Assembly: GCA_963678585.2 (NCBI GenBank)
Contig: CAXXGA010000002.1
Location: 2,480,001-2,544,000 of the forward strand
From: Breoghania sp963678585
GTDB taxonomy: Bacteria; Pseudomonadota; Alphaproteobacteria; Rhizobiales; Stappiaceae
Length of the DNA stretch: 64,000 nucleotides
Direction: 5' to 3'
Shown: positions 9,115 through 18,003 of the stretch, one piece after another
Numbering within the stretch: position 1 is the first letter of the stretch
How the letters are laid out: the number at the start of each line of letters is the position of its first letter
Made by a program: the position numbers and the translations under genes
The notes under the pieces: generated by a model
Databases searched by the model: none
What the model saw: only the letters and a program-made list of their open reading frames with translations
What the model was told of the DNA's origin: nothing

Positions 9115-9815
9115 TGAGAAGCGATACCCTGCCCGACAGGCTCCGCAAGTTGCGCCAGCGCCTGAAGAACACCATCGACGACCGCAACAGCGGGCTTGAT
9201 GACGCAGCCATCCGCACCGCCTATGCGCGCTGGGCTCCGGTTTACGACATGGTGTTCCGCGCACCGCTCTACTGGGGCCGCCGCGCGGGCGTGAAGCGCG
9301 TGAACGAGTTCTCCGGCTCGGTTCTGGAGGCGGGCGTCGGCACAGGCATGGCCCTGCCGCATTACGGCAAGCACCTCAAGGTCACCGGCATCGATCTGTC
9401 GGAAGCCATGCTCGCCAAGGCGGAAAGCCGCGTGCGCGGCGGCGGGCTGGACAATGTGGACGGTCTTCTGGCGATGGATGCGGGCAATCTCGCCTTTCCC
9501 GATGCCTCCTTCGACGTGGCCATCGCCATGTACGTGATCACCGTCGTGCCGGATCCGGTAAAGGTCATGAAGGAACTGGAGCGCGTCACCAAACCGGGCG
9601 GCCACGTGATTCTGGTGAACCACTTCTCCGCCGAGGAGGGCTTGCGCGCCCAGGCGGAAAACTGGCTGGAACGTTATGCCGACAAGGTGGGCTGGAACCC
9701 GGTTTTCCCGAAGGCGCGCGTGCTGGGCCACACCAATCTGGTTCTGGAAGAAGACAGCAGCATCCCGCCCTTCGGTCTCTTCACGATGATGACGTTCAAG
9801 AAGCCCGGGCTTTGA
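9111..9815 (+). CDS. pmtA: SAM-dependent methyltransferase, probably phosphatidylethanolamine N-methyltransferase (Rhodobacter type)
   Basis: A 234-residue class I methyltransferase with the SAM-binding motif VLEAGVGTGMALP (about residues 67-79), motif LKVTGIDLSEAML and post-motif ITVVPDPVKVMKEL. Overall pattern and length fit the UbiE-like PmtA family that converts phosphatidylethanolamine to phosphatidylcholine. A more general UbiE/COQ5 methyltransferase is the alternative. It overlaps mnmA by 4 nt (ATGA), and a second ATG at 9114 is possible. Confidence 0.7.
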   Translation: MMRSDTLPDRLRKLRQRLKNTIDDRNSGLDDAAIRTAYARWAPVYDMVFRAPLYWGRRAGVKRVNEFSGSVLEAGVGTGMALPHYGKHLKVTGIDLSEAMLAKAESRVRGGGLDNVDGLLAMDAGNLAFPDASFDVAIAMYVITVVPDPVKVMKELERVTKPGGHVILVNHFSAEEGLRAQAENWLERYADKVGWNPVFPKARVLGHTNLVLEEDSSIPPFGLFTMMTFKKPGL

Positions 9816-9934
9816 GGCATCGTGCCGCGGGGGCGAACGCAATCCGAGAGAGAATCCCACCGGGCCAGAAGGACGAGATCTCTCGGTCTCGGCGGGCATT
9901 TCGTGAACAACTTGGGTTCAATTCAACCCGGCGC

Positions 9935-9964
9935 TTGACAGGCAAAGCACGCCTCCCGTATATG
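9935..9964 (+). promoter_or_regulatory. Sigma-70 promoter of tRNA-Met
   Basis: TTGACA at 9935-9940 and TATATG at 9959-9964, separated by 18 bases. The expected transcription start is near 9971, about 70 nt before the tRNA. The -35 box is a perfect match and nothing else in the 220-nt gap explains it. Confidence 0.65.
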
Positions 9965-10038
9965 CACGCACACCGTCGGTTCACCCGGCGGCCACGACGC
10001 GCCCACCGTTTCATTTTGACGGCACAGCGGCGCTGGAT

Positions 10039-10115
10039 GGCGGAGTAGCTCAGCTGGTTAGAGCAGCGGAATCATAATCCGCGTGTCGGGGGTTCAAGTC
10101 CCTCCTCCGCTACCA
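10039..10115 (+). tRNA. tRNA-Met (anticodon CAT), elongator type, with encoded CCA
   Basis: A full cloverleaf of 77 nt. The acceptor is GGCGGAG with CTCCGCT (a G-U first pair), the D-arm is AGCTCAGCTGGTTAGAGC, and the anticodon stem flanks CAT in GGAATCATAATCC. The T-arm carries GGTTCAAGTCC and the gene ends in ACCA. The D-loop and first pair are those of an elongator rather than the initiator. It is the anchor of the island: five further partial copies of its 3' half lie downstream on the same strand. Confidence 0.95.
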
Positions 10116-10330
10116 ACTTCTTTTCCAGATGAAACCGATCTGCATCCGAACGTGGCGCGCTGCGTGCGATGGAAATCGCGCACCATCAGCCTCCCGGGTG
10201 CCATGCATTTCCCGGTGACGCAGACGGCCCGCCATCGTGAACAAAGCCGCCAAGCCCCCGCATTCGGTGCCCCAACCGTCCGGCTGCCCCCAGGTCGAGA
10301 GGCTCGCCTAAACGACTTATCTGACGCCAA

Positions 10331-12286
10331 TCAATAGAGCTGCCCGCCTCTTCGCGTCGAAGGGTCATTACCTACGATCAAATCATAGAACCCCATCTTC
10401 TTGCCTAAATAGCGAGAGCCTTCCGACGTGAGATGATTGGAATCGGCATAGAGATAAACGTCTCCAACCGTGGCGTGGCACGTCGTCTGGTCGCACAAGC
10501 CATTCTCCAGCCAAACAACCTTCATGTTCGCGTCCAGAAAACGGTAAAATTCTATGCTGGCCGCTCGTGACCTGATGACGTCGTCTAGCGGCATAGAGCA
10601 CTTTTCGAGTTTTCCGCCATAAAGTCGCGTCCGATAGATACAGCGCCCCAATGCCGCACCAGTGGTAGGCGGTGAGGTAAACAGGACGGGCTTCATACCT
10701 TGGCGGCGGATCCAGTCGGCCGTTCGCATTAGCTCGGCGCGTTCATCTACTTCCCGACTGAATGCAGATGCCTCTTCTGGAACGGAATTGAACTTCGAGG
10801 CGTGCGAACTCAAGCGCATGCCTAGCACAACGTGGGTAATGGTGGTCTGATTGGCAAGCCACTCCTTCACGCGCCGATTGAAGTCTCGGCATGCCAAAAC
10901 CTCGCTTGATCCCGAGGTACTGGGAGGATTCGCATCCGGAGGGCAACTGGGCCTGACCAACTGGATTAATGATACATCCGGATTGGAAGCCAGAATACCG
11001 TCCACCAAGTGCCGCGCATGAGAATCTCCCCAGACGGCAACCACAGGAGCCTCACCGGTTTTGCAGGACGAGAGCGTGGCAACTTTGCCATCGCAATTCT
11101 CATTCAACCCCGCTGACATTCGCAATCTTCGATCAAGCTCCACCATAGTCGGATTGCGCAGCGGCAACCCATACTTGCCCTGAATAACCGTGAAACGTGC
11201 GCCAGCGATCAACAGGACAGTTGCGGCAAGCGCGACACCGGCCACCTTGAGGGGTGTCGCGAAGCTCTGCCGCCGGATCGGACGCTCCAGCACCAGATAG
11301 GTCGCCCAGGACAGCGCAAGCGACAGGCCGATCAGGGCCAGATAGTCGCCCGTGGAAAGGTTCTCCTGTCCGAAACGAAGCCTCGCAAAAGCAAAGACCG
11401 GCTGGTGCCAGAGATAGAACGAATAGCTGAGCAAGCCGATACCGACGAAAGGACGGCTGCCCAGCACCCGCCCCGTGATCGTGCGGACATCGGCAAGGGC
11501 GATCACCAGCACCGCGCCTGCGACAGGAACGGCCGTCCACAGGCTCGGATAGCGATACTCTTCGCCGAGAAGAAACACCGACACGAGAATGAGACCGACG
11601 CCCAGCCCGGTCCCGGCTTCCGCCATCCCGCGGGAGACAGAGCCCGGTCGCGCGCCCCGAATGGCAAGCACCGATCCGGCGAGAAGTTCCCAGGCCCGGG
11701 TCGGCAGCAGGTAGTAATTCAGCAGGGCATCCGTACGGGACATGTACTCCGCGAAAGCGAGGCTGACCGCAAGTAGGATGAGCATGATCGGCAGCAGGCG
11801 CGCCCGCCACCAGCGCCAGACGGCGAAAAGCAGCAGCGGAAACACCACGTAGAACTGCTCTTCGATGGCAAGGCTCCATGTGTGGAGCAGCGGCCGCAAT
11901 TGCTCCGCGGCATCGAAATAGCCGCCGCCCGCCATGTAACGGATATTCGACACGAACAGCGCGACCGCCACCACGTCCTTGGCAAATTCCCGCAGTTGCT
12001 GCGCCGGCATCCACTGGTAGGCGAGCACGAATGAGGTCAGCAAGACCGCAACAAGGGCGGGAATGATCCGGCGAATCCGCCGGTCATAGAACCTGAGAAG
12101 CGAAAACGAGCCTTTGGAGAGATCGGCCAGCAGGATGCTCGTGATCAGATAGCCGCTGATCACAAAGAACACATCGACGCCGACAAAGCCGCCCTTGAAG
12201 GGCGCAAGGCCCGCGTGGAACAACACGACGGGAACGACAGCCAGCGTCCGCAAGCCGTCGATTTCAGGGCGATAAGCCAGCTTCAT
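10331..12286 (-). CDS. Acyltransferase-3 family membrane protein with C-terminal SGNH domain (OafA/YrhL type)
   Basis: A 651-residue protein. Residues 1 to about 350 form the multi-spanning acyltransferase-3 domain: it opens YRPEIDGLRTLAVVPVVLFH, with the signatures GFVGVDVFFVISGYLI and LLHTWSLAIEEQFYVVFPLL. The last 250 residues form a periplasmic SGNH-like domain with block I VAVWGDSHARHL. Such proteins O-acetylate lipopolysaccharide, peptidoglycan or exopolysaccharide using cytoplasmic acyl-CoA. It is the only clear gene in the first island unit. The part encoding the SGNH domain looks less GC-rich than the membrane part. The glycan substrate cannot be told from sequence. Confidence 0.93.
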   Translation of the reverse strand: MKLAYRPEIDGLRTLAVVPVVLFHAGLAPFKGGFVGVDVFFVISGYLITSILLADLSKGSFSLLRFYDRRIRRIIPALVAVLLTSFVLAYQWMPAQQLREFAKDVVAVALFVSNIRYMAGGGYFDAAEQLRPLLHTWSLAIEEQFYVVFPLLLFAVWRWWRARLLPIMLILLAVSLAFAEYMSRTDALLNYYLLPTRAWELLAGSVLAIRGARPGSVSRGMAEAGTGLGVGLILVSVFLLGEEYRYPSLWTAVPVAGAVLVIALADVRTITGRVLGSRPFVGIGLLSYSFYLWHQPVFAFARLRFGQENLSTGDYLALIGLSLALSWATYLVLERPIRRQSFATPLKVAGVALAATVLLIAGARFTVIQGKYGLPLRNPTMVELDRRLRMSAGLNENCDGKVATLSSCKTGEAPVVAVWGDSHARHLVDGILASNPDVSLIQLVRPSCPPDANPPSTSGSSEVLACRDFNRRVKEWLANQTTITHVVLGMRLSSHASKFNSVPEEASAFSREVDERAELMRTADWIRRQGMKPVLFTSPPTTGAALGRCIYRTRLYGGKLEKCSMPLDDVIRSRAASIEFYRFLDANMKVVWLENGLCDQTTCHATVGDVYLYADSNHLTSEGSRYLGKKMGFYDLIVGNDPSTRRGGQLY

Positions 12287-12689
12287 CGGCGATAACTTCC
12301 AACATGCACGAACCCCGCCTTTTACGGGATCGCCACGTGATCTTCTACCCTTACAGAAGCTCCAAGCGCTAATTCAATGCCATCCCCCAAAATGGAAAAG
12401 GGGCGCCCCTTCTCACCCGTCGGATTTCCCTTTCGAGCTTGAAAGAAAGAGGCTTATGAGTTAATCCCAGCGTGCCGTCCACGACGGCCTGCTTCACTCG
12501 TCGCATCGGGAAAAGGCCACAAGGATCAAGCCGCCCCTCAGCCACGGTGACATCATGCGGAAACCCGCGAATATCGACCAATCCGATAACTGCCAAAATC
12601 CCGAACTGCTTACGCAAAACCATGCAAGCAGTACGCTCTCAGCGTTCTCAGGAAATGCGACACAGACGTTCTAACCGCCTGTATCCAAT
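12287..12689. other. Gap between the acyltransferase gene and the first tRNA copy
   Basis: About 400 nt. Open readings exist on both strands (84 residues minus at 12369-12623; 75 residues plus at 12472-12699), but neither has a recognisable domain or convincing ribosome site. The last 100 nt is the right end of island unit 1 and resembles the right ends of units 3 and 4, including a shared 14-nt box at 12654-12667. Confidence 0.5.
12654..12667 (+). repeat. Shared right-end box, copy 1
   Basis: AATGCGACACAGAC, 22 nt before the perfect tRNA 3' copy. The same box, at nearly the same distance, precedes the copies at 40130 and 42882. It could be an arm-type recombinase site or simply conserved end sequence. 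Confidence 0.7.
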
Positions 12690-12738
12690 GGAATCATAAT
12701 CCGCGTGTCGGGGGTTCAAGTCCCTCCTCCGCTACCAA
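12690..12738 (+). repeat. Perfect 49-nt copy of the tRNA-Met 3' half (att-like)
   Basis: Identical to 10068-10116, running from the 5' strand of the anticodon stem (GGAATCATAATCC) through the T-arm and acceptor to CCA plus one base. There is no D-arm or 5' acceptor strand upstream, so it is not a working tRNA. Position and extent are those of the distal att site of an element inserted at the tRNA 3' end. Its identity to the tRNA marks it as the youngest insertion. Confidence 0.95.
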
Positions 12739-12914
12739 ACTTTGTTCTCGACAAAACCGGCCTGCATCCGAACGTAGTGCGCTACGGCGACGGCGATCGT
12801 TGTCCCCCTCCTGATCGCAGTGCGTTTCCCCGATGACGCAGCCAGTCCGTCATCGCGATGCAAGCCGGGAAATTCCATCATTCGGCAGACAGACCTGGGG
12901 AGCATGTCATCTGA

Positions 12915-14390
12915 TCACGATGACGGGCAGGCTGCGGCCTCTCTTTCAATCACCTCATGCATAGGGTGCGAAAGCATCTCCGCCAGAATTGACTGGGTCT
13001 CCTGCCAGAAGGCCGCGTCGTCAATCAGATCCGGCGCAGCTATCCCCAACACGGGAACCGCCGCAACAATCGCTTCGGTCGACTTGTCTCGAAACGCAGC
13101 CGTCAATGCTTCGGCGCGGGGATCGCGCAGCGCGTAGGGCTCGCAGTCGTGCGTCGCGCCACTCGCATGGCGCAGCCAGGCTGCAGTGGCAAAGGCAAAG
13201 CTGCGAATGTCGGCTCCCTTGCTGCGCGCCTGCGGCACGGCTGCAAAAATGCGCTGAGGCATTTTTTCGGATCCGTCCATTGCGATCTGGAAGGTCTCAT
13301 GCGCGATTGCCGGATTGGAGAACCGTGCCACCAGCGCCTCGGCGTAGTCGGCAAGGTCGATGCCCGGCAACGACGGTAAGGTCCCCGCAGCGGCGTCAAG
13401 ATGGCGGCGGACAAGCGCCGCGAGCGCCGGATCGGCCATCACGTCACGCACGTAGCGTTTCCCGGCATGGAACCCTGCATAAGCCAACAGCGAATGACTG
13501 CCGTTGAGCATCCGCAGTTTCATTTCCTCATAGGGCGCAACATCCGCAACGAACAATGCTCCACCGGCCTCCCATGCCGGACGGCCGAGCGGAAAATTGT
13601 CCTCGATCACCCACTGAAGGAAAGGTTCGGTCTCGATCGCCGCTAGGTCGGTGCACCCGGTCAGGCGCTCAGCCTCGGCGCGGGTTTCATCGGTGGGTGC
13701 AGGCGTTATTCGGTCGACCATCGTGGCCGGGAATGCCGCCTCCGCCGCAATCCACTGAGCGAGATCCCGTGACACCCTGCCGGCGAGATCGAGCACCGCG
13801 CCACGCAACAGCGGTCCGTTTTCCGGAAGATTATCGCAGCAAAGAACCGTGAAGGGAGGAAGTCCGCGATCCTTGCGCATGCCAAGAGCGCGCACCAGAA
13901 GCCCAAGCACGCCATGCGGCCGGTCGGGATTGGCGAGGTCGGCGGCGACGGCGGGATGTGCCGGGTCGCAGCCGCGCGTTGCCCGGTCCAGCCCATAGGC
14001 CTTCTCGGTGACCGTCAGCGTCACAATGCGACAAGCCGGGTCCGCCATGGCTTCCAGCGCCGGATCGGAATCGTCCGCCGAGCAGATCGCCCCGGACAAG
14101 GCCCCGATGATCCGCGCCCGCGCCCCATGACCATCGCGTTCGATCAGCGTGTAAAGGCCGTTCTGCGGTGTCAACTCATCGGCCGGGCGAGCTGAGCGCA
14201 GCGAAACACCGAGGATACGCCAGTCGCCCCCGCTCGAAGCCAGCGCGGCATCGGTGATCGCCGCCAGATGCGCCCTAGCAAAGGCACCGAGCCCGAGGTG
14301 AACGATCCCCGTGCCGTGATCCTGCGGGCGATAGCCGGGAACGGCGACGTCCCCGGGAAGGTCTTCGGTCGTTGACAGCCGTTTGCTCAT
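12915..14390 (-). CDS. uxuB: Mannitol dehydrogenase family oxidoreductase, probable D-mannonate oxidoreductase (fructuronate reductase)
   Basis: A 491-residue member of the long-chain mannitol dehydrogenase family. The N-terminal NAD-binding loop is GIVHLGLGAFARAH (about residues 26-39), and the catalytic lysine motif is EEMKLRMLNGSHSLLAY (about residues 308-324). It would interconvert D-fructuronate and D-mannonate. Its start overlaps the stop of uxuA by 4 nt, and the pair is divergent from a GntR regulator, which supports the uronate/mannonate role over mannitol or altronate. It sits only 176 nt from the tRNA copy, as the last gene of its operon. Confidence 0.88.
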   Translation of the reverse strand: MSKRLSTTEDLPGDVAVPGYRPQDHGTGIVHLGLGAFARAHLAAITDAALASSGGDWRILGVSLRSARPADELTPQNGLYTLIERDGHGARARIIGALSGAICSADDSDPALEAMADPACRIVTLTVTEKAYGLDRATRGCDPAHPAVAADLANPDRPHGVLGLLVRALGMRKDRGLPPFTVLCCDNLPENGPLLRGAVLDLAGRVSRDLAQWIAAEAAFPATMVDRITPAPTDETRAEAERLTGCTDLAAIETEPFLQWVIEDNFPLGRPAWEAGGALFVADVAPYEEMKLRMLNGSHSLLAYAGFHAGKRYVRDVMADPALAALVRRHLDAAAGTLPSLPGIDLADYAEALVARFSNPAIAHETFQIAMDGSEKMPQRIFAAVPQARSKGADIRSFAFATAAWLRHASGATHDCEPYALRDPRAEALTAAFRDKSTEAIVAAVPVLGIAAPDLIDDAAFWQETQSILAEMLSHPMHEVIEREAAACPSS

Positions 14391-15595
14391 GCGCTGATCC
14401 CGGGTTCCAGTGCAGCAATGATCCCGCGCAACTCCGCCAGCCCCTTGAGCCGCCCGATGGACGGATAGCCCGGCTGGGCCTGTCGCGTCAGGTCGTCGAG
14501 AATATCCTGCCCGTGGTCGGGGCGGAACGGGATCGACCAGTCTGCACGACCCGCCGCGCGGCGTCGCGCTTCTTCTTGCAGGGCCGCGCGGACAAGGGCC
14601 ACCATGTCGGTATCGCCGGTCAGATGCTCTGCCTCATGAAAAGAGCCGCGAATATCGCCGGACTCGCGCTTCACGTTGCGCAGGTGCAGGAAATGCACCC
14701 GGTCACCCAGTCTCTCCATCATGCCGGGCAGATCGTTGTCGGGCCGCGAGCCCAACGAACCGGAGCACAGCGTAATGCCGTTTGCCGGGAGATCGACGGC
14801 CTTCATCACCGCAGCATAATCGGCCTCGGTCGACATCACGCGCGGCAGGCCCAGCAGCGGCACCGGCGGGTCGTCGGGATGGCAGCACAGGCGCAGCCCC
14901 AGGCGTTCTGCCGTAGGCGCAACCTCGGAGAGAAAATCGACAAGGTGGGTGCGCAACGTCTCGGCGGCCATCCCCGCGTATTCCGCAAGATGTTCGCGAA
15001 CATCATCGAGCGAGAAGCTCTCGGCTGCACCGGGCAGACCAAAGACCACGTTCTTTGCAAGCTGCTCGCGCCGGGCGTCATCCATACCTGCGAAACGCTC
15101 CGCAGCGGCTTCGCGCAGCGCCGGTTCGTAATCCTCCTCTGCGCCCGGCCGGCAAAGGATGTGCAGGTCGAAGGCCGCGAAATCCGTCAGATCGAACCGC
15201 ATGCAGGTCGCGCCACTCGGCAGCCGCCAGGCAAGATCGGTGCGTGTCCAGTCAAGAACCGGCATGAAGTTATAACAAATCACCTCGATCCCGGCGGCCG
15301 CAAGGTTCTCAAGGCTCTCGCGATAAGCATCGAAATGCGCGCGCCAGTCTCCGCTCTGCTTCTTGATGTCCTCCGACACCGGAAGGCTTTCGACCACGTC
15401 CCACGCAAGACCAGACGGTGCGCCATCGCGCAGCCGGCCGACTTCATCCTGACGCTTGCGAATTTCCTCCCGCGTCCAGACTGCCCCGGTCGGCACGTGG
15501 TGAAGAGCGCTGACCACGCCTTCGGCTCCAGCCTGAGCCACATCGCCAATCGATACGAGATCCCGGGGGCCGAACCAGCGCCATGTCCGCTTCAT
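14387..15595 (-). CDS. uxuA: Mannonate dehydratase UxuA
   Basis: A 402-residue protein starting MKRTWRWFGPRDLVSIGDV, preceded by GGAGG. It matches the UxuA family: the segment GVVSALHHVPTG near the start, ICYNFMPVLDWTRTDL in the middle and RLCCHPDDPP, containing candidate metal ligands. It dehydrates D-mannonate to 2-keto-3-deoxygluconate. No uronate isomerase (UxaC) gene is nearby. It is the first gene of the uxuA-uxuB unit, divergent from the GntR gene across about 107 nt. Confidence 0.94.
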   Translation of the reverse strand: MKRTWRWFGPRDLVSIGDVAQAGAEGVVSALHHVPTGAVWTREEIRKRQDEVGRLRDGAPSGLAWDVVESLPVSEDIKKQSGDWRAHFDAYRESLENLAAAGIEVICYNFMPVLDWTRTDLAWRLPSGATCMRFDLTDFAAFDLHILCRPGAEEDYEPALREAAAERFAGMDDARREQLAKNVVFGLPGAAESFSLDDVREHLAEYAGMAAETLRTHLVDFLSEVAPTAERLGLRLCCHPDDPPVPLLGLPRVMSTEADYAAVMKAVDLPANGITLCSGSLGSRPDNDLPGMMERLGDRVHFLHLRNVKRESGDIRGSFHEAEHLTGDTDMVALVRAALQEEARRRAAGRADWSIPFRPDHGQDILDDLTRQAQPGYPSIGRLKGLAELRGIIAALEPGISA

Positions 15596-15702
15596 GGTGT
15601 CCTCCTTCAGGACGATTCTGTTGTCGATCCCTGATAACATTCAGCTCGATTGCTGACTAGTATGGAAGTATGGTAGTTACCGTCCCTCTGGGAGGACGAA
15701 TC
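15596..15702. promoter_or_regulatory. Divergent promoter region between uxuA and gntR with repeated AGTATGG
   Basis: A 107-nt divergent control region. It contains AGTATGG twice in direct repeat around 15660-15672 (TAGTATGGAAGTATGGTAG), a candidate site for the adjacent FadR-type regulator. The match is by position and repetition only; the operator sequence of this family is variable. Confidence 0.35.
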
Positions 15703-16446
15703 ATGTTGATGGAGAGGCAGACAGCCTGGACGTTGGATCCTGTGGCGCCGATTGCGCCGCAGATCACGTTGATGCTGCGCGAGCGCATCATCCGCAACGA
15801 GCTCACCCCCGGACACCGCATTTCCGAGACCGAGATCGCACGGTCCTTTAACGTCAGCCGCCAACCCGTTCGCGAAGCTTTCATCAAGTTGGCCGAACAC
15901 GGGCTGCTTGCGATCAGGCCGCAACGTGGCACAATCATATCCAAGATCGACTACCGCGCCGTTCTGGACGCAAGGTTCCTGCGCGAGGCGATCGAGGCGG
16001 ACATCGTCAAGATTTTGGCCCGTACGCCCGACCCTGCCGTCATCGCCGAACTGGAACGCCAGATCGAAGTGCAACGCAGGCTGCCGATTGAGGATGCTCA
16101 CGACTTCATTCGTCTCGACGAACGCTTCCACCGGACACTGGCCGAGGCCGCGGACAAGGCCGGAACGTGGAAACTCGTCGAGGGACTGAAATCGCAGATG
16201 GACCGGGTCCGCTTTCTGGCGCTCGGACAGTTCCCTCGGGAAAAACTGGTTGAACAACACGCGACCATTGTCGAGCGCATCGCGGCCGGAAAACAGGCCG
16301 CAGCAGAAAACGCAACCCGAAGCCATCTTCGAGAGGTCCTGTCGGACCTGCCGGAAATCGTGGCCGCTTGCCCCGATTTTTTCGACCTGCCGGAGGGGGA
16401 GGTAGCTCCAACGGTCAATGCACCGTTCACAGAAGGAGGAGAATGA
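15703..16446 (+). CDS. GntR family regulator, FadR/FCD subgroup
   Basis: A 247-residue protein. The start at 15703 is chosen over 15670 because GGAGG lies 7 nt upstream. The N-terminal winged helix contains PGHRISETEIARSFNVSRQP followed by VREAFIKLAEHGLL. The C-terminal FCD ligand domain has the metal-ligand pattern DERFHRTLAE and later histidines (EQHATIVERI, RSHLREVL). Such proteins are usually repressors relieved by a sugar acid. It is divergent from uxuA and its stop overlaps the TRAP gene start by 4 nt, so it probably controls both arms of this locus. Confidence 0.92.
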   Translation: MLMERQTAWTLDPVAPIAPQITLMLRERIIRNELTPGHRISETEIARSFNVSRQPVREAFIKLAEHGLLAIRPQRGTIISKIDYRAVLDARFLREAIEADIVKILARTPDPAVIAELERQIEVQRRLPIEDAHDFIRLDERFHRTLAEAADKAGTWKLVEGLKSQMDRVRFLALGQFPREKLVEQHATIVERIAAGKQAAAENATRSHLREVLSDLPEIVAACPDFFDLPEGEVAPTVNAPFTEGGE

Positions 16447-17432
16447 CGATGGAGATTACACGCAGAACTTTCGGACTTGGAGTGGCGGCTTCGGGCGCTG
16501 TTCTTGCCGCACCGGCGATCGCCGCCTCGACTGAGGTGACGCTCAAGCTGGGACATCTCGCCAACGAAAAGAACCCCTGGCACCTGGCTTCCCTCAAATT
16601 CGGCGAGGAACTGGCCAAGCTGACCGACGGCAAGGTCAAGGTCGAGGTCTACCCCAACGAGTCGCTGGGCAAGGAGATCGATCTGATCAACGGAATGCAA
16701 CTTGGCACCGTTGACATGACCATCACCGGCGAGAGCCTTCAGAACTGGGCCCCGAAAGCCGCACTTCTGGCCGTGCCCTACGCCTTCAAGACCCAGGAAC
16801 AGATGGACGCCTTCGCCACCGGCGAAACCGGCAAGATGATCGAAGAACAGATCATCGAGAAGGTGCAGATCCGTCCGATCGGCTATTTTGCGCGCGGTCC
16901 GCGCGAGCTTACTTCGAACGAGCCCTTCAAGTCCCCCGATGACCTGAACGGTCTGAAGATGCGCGTTCCCAACGTTCCGCTGTTCATCGACGTCTGGAAG
17001 GCACTTGGCGCCCGTCCCAGCCCGATGGCCTTCTCCGAGGTCTTCACCGCGCTGCAGAACGGCACCATCGGGTCACAGGAAAACCCGCTTGCGCTGATCC
17101 GCTCCGCCAGCTTCTACGAGGTTCAGAAATACGTGAACCTCACCGATCACGTGCGTTCTTGGATCTACACCACGATTTCCGAGATCGCCTGGAAGAAGCT
17201 TTCGTCCGAACAGCAGCAGGCCGTCATGGAAGCTGCCAAGACCGCGCAGGCCTATGAGCGCGGGTTGTTCGAAAAGAGCCTGGCCGATGACCGCAAGTTC
17301 CTCGAGGACCACGGCATGACCTTCGTGGAAGTCGACAAGGCGGCCTACCAGAGCAAAGCCAAGGACGCGGTGCTGTCCAACGTCAACGACGAGATCAAGC
17401 CGATCGTCGAGAAGTTGTTCTCGGAAGGCTGA
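16443..17432 (+). CDS. TRAP transporter substrate-binding protein (DctP family)
   Basis: A 329-residue periplasmic binding protein. The N terminus has a Tat-like twin-arginine signal, RRTFGLGVAASG, with a cleavage site after the APAIAAS region. The mature part has DctP motifs: LKLGHLANEKNPWHLASLKF, ELAKLTDGKVKVEVYPNESL and GLKMRVPNVPLFIDVWKALG. A strong AGGAGG precedes the start, which overlaps the GntR stop. With DctQ and DctM it imports an acid substrate, here most likely a hexonate or uronate judging from the surrounding enzymes. Confidence 0.95.
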   Translation: MTMEITRRTFGLGVAASGAVLAAPAIAASTEVTLKLGHLANEKNPWHLASLKFGEELAKLTDGKVKVEVYPNESLGKEIDLINGMQLGTVDMTITGESLQNWAPKAALLAVPYAFKTQEQMDAFATGETGKMIEEQIIEKVQIRPIGYFARGPRELTSNEPFKSPDDLNGLKMRVPNVPLFIDVWKALGARPSPMAFSEVFTALQNGTIGSQENPLALIRSASFYEVQKYVNLTDHVRSWIYTTISEIAWKKLSSEQQQAVMEAAKTAQAYERGLFEKSLADDRKFLEDHGMTFVEVDKAAYQSKAKDAVLSNVNDEIKPIVEKLFSEG

Positions 17433-17439
17433 CCCGCAC

Positions 17440-17468
17440 GGCCGGCGTCATTTTTGGTGGCGCCGGCC
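17440..17468 (+). terminator. Hairpin between dctP and dctQ
   Basis: A perfect 8-bp stem, GGCCGGCG with CGCCGGCC, and a 13-nt loop containing a T-run. It lies just after the binding protein gene. It probably causes partial termination or 3'-end protection, so that the binding protein is made in excess over the permease. Confidence 0.55.
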
Positions 17469-17499
17469 ACCCCATCAAGATCCCCAACGGTATCCTGCG

Positions 17500-18003
17500 A
17501 TGCGATTTGCCTCAGGCTTGATCGGCCTCTTCACAGCTCTCGCACGTTTCGGCACGGGTCTGTCCTTTGCGGTGCTGATCGTGTCGGTCCTGGTCCAGGT
17601 GATCGGGCGGCTGATCGGCGATTCCCCTGTCTGGACGGAAGAACTGTCACGCTTCGCCCTGCTCTACCTCGTCGCCTTCGGGGTCGGGCTGTCGCTGCGC
17701 TCGGGTGACCTCGTCAACGTGGACGTGATTAGCGAGTCCCTGCCGGGCCGTGTACCGTGGCTGTTACGCCTGCTTTCAGCCGTCATCACCGTGGGGATGG
17801 CGCTCTACGTGTTGCCGCAAGCTTGGCGATATACCGTGATCGGCGGGATGCAGACCTCGCCCGCGCTCTACGTGCGGATGGACCTGATCCACCTCACGAT
17901 GTTTCTCCTTCTCTTTATCCTGGCCCTGTTCGGGGGCCTTCGCGTTATCGGTATGCTGTCCGGCACCGTCGATGGCCGCCCCCACAGACCCGAGGAGGAA
18001 TAA
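17500..18003 (+). CDS. TRAP transporter small permease (DctQ family)
   Basis: A 167-residue membrane protein with four hydrophobic helices. It has the DctQ signature VWTEELSRFALLYLVAFGVG (about residues 45-65). It is the small membrane partner of the TRAP importer. It lies between dctP and dctM, and its stop codon directly abuts the GTG of dctM. Confidence 0.93.
   Translation: MRFASGLIGLFTALARFGTGLSFAVLIVSVLVQVIGRLIGDSPVWTEELSRFALLYLVAFGVGLSLRSGDLVNVDVISESLPGRVPWLLRLLSAVITVGMALYVLPQAWRYTVIGGMQTSPALYVRMDLIHLTMFLLLFILALFGGLRVIGMLSGTVDGRPHRPEEE

Noticed and set aside
8053..9264. 403-codon minus-strand reading over mnmA
   Set aside because: Antisense shadow of a conserved gene; no ribosome site or recognisable motif.
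12690..12738. A second functional tRNA-Met
   Set aside because: Only the 3' half is present; the sequence upstream has no D-arm or matching 5' acceptor strand.
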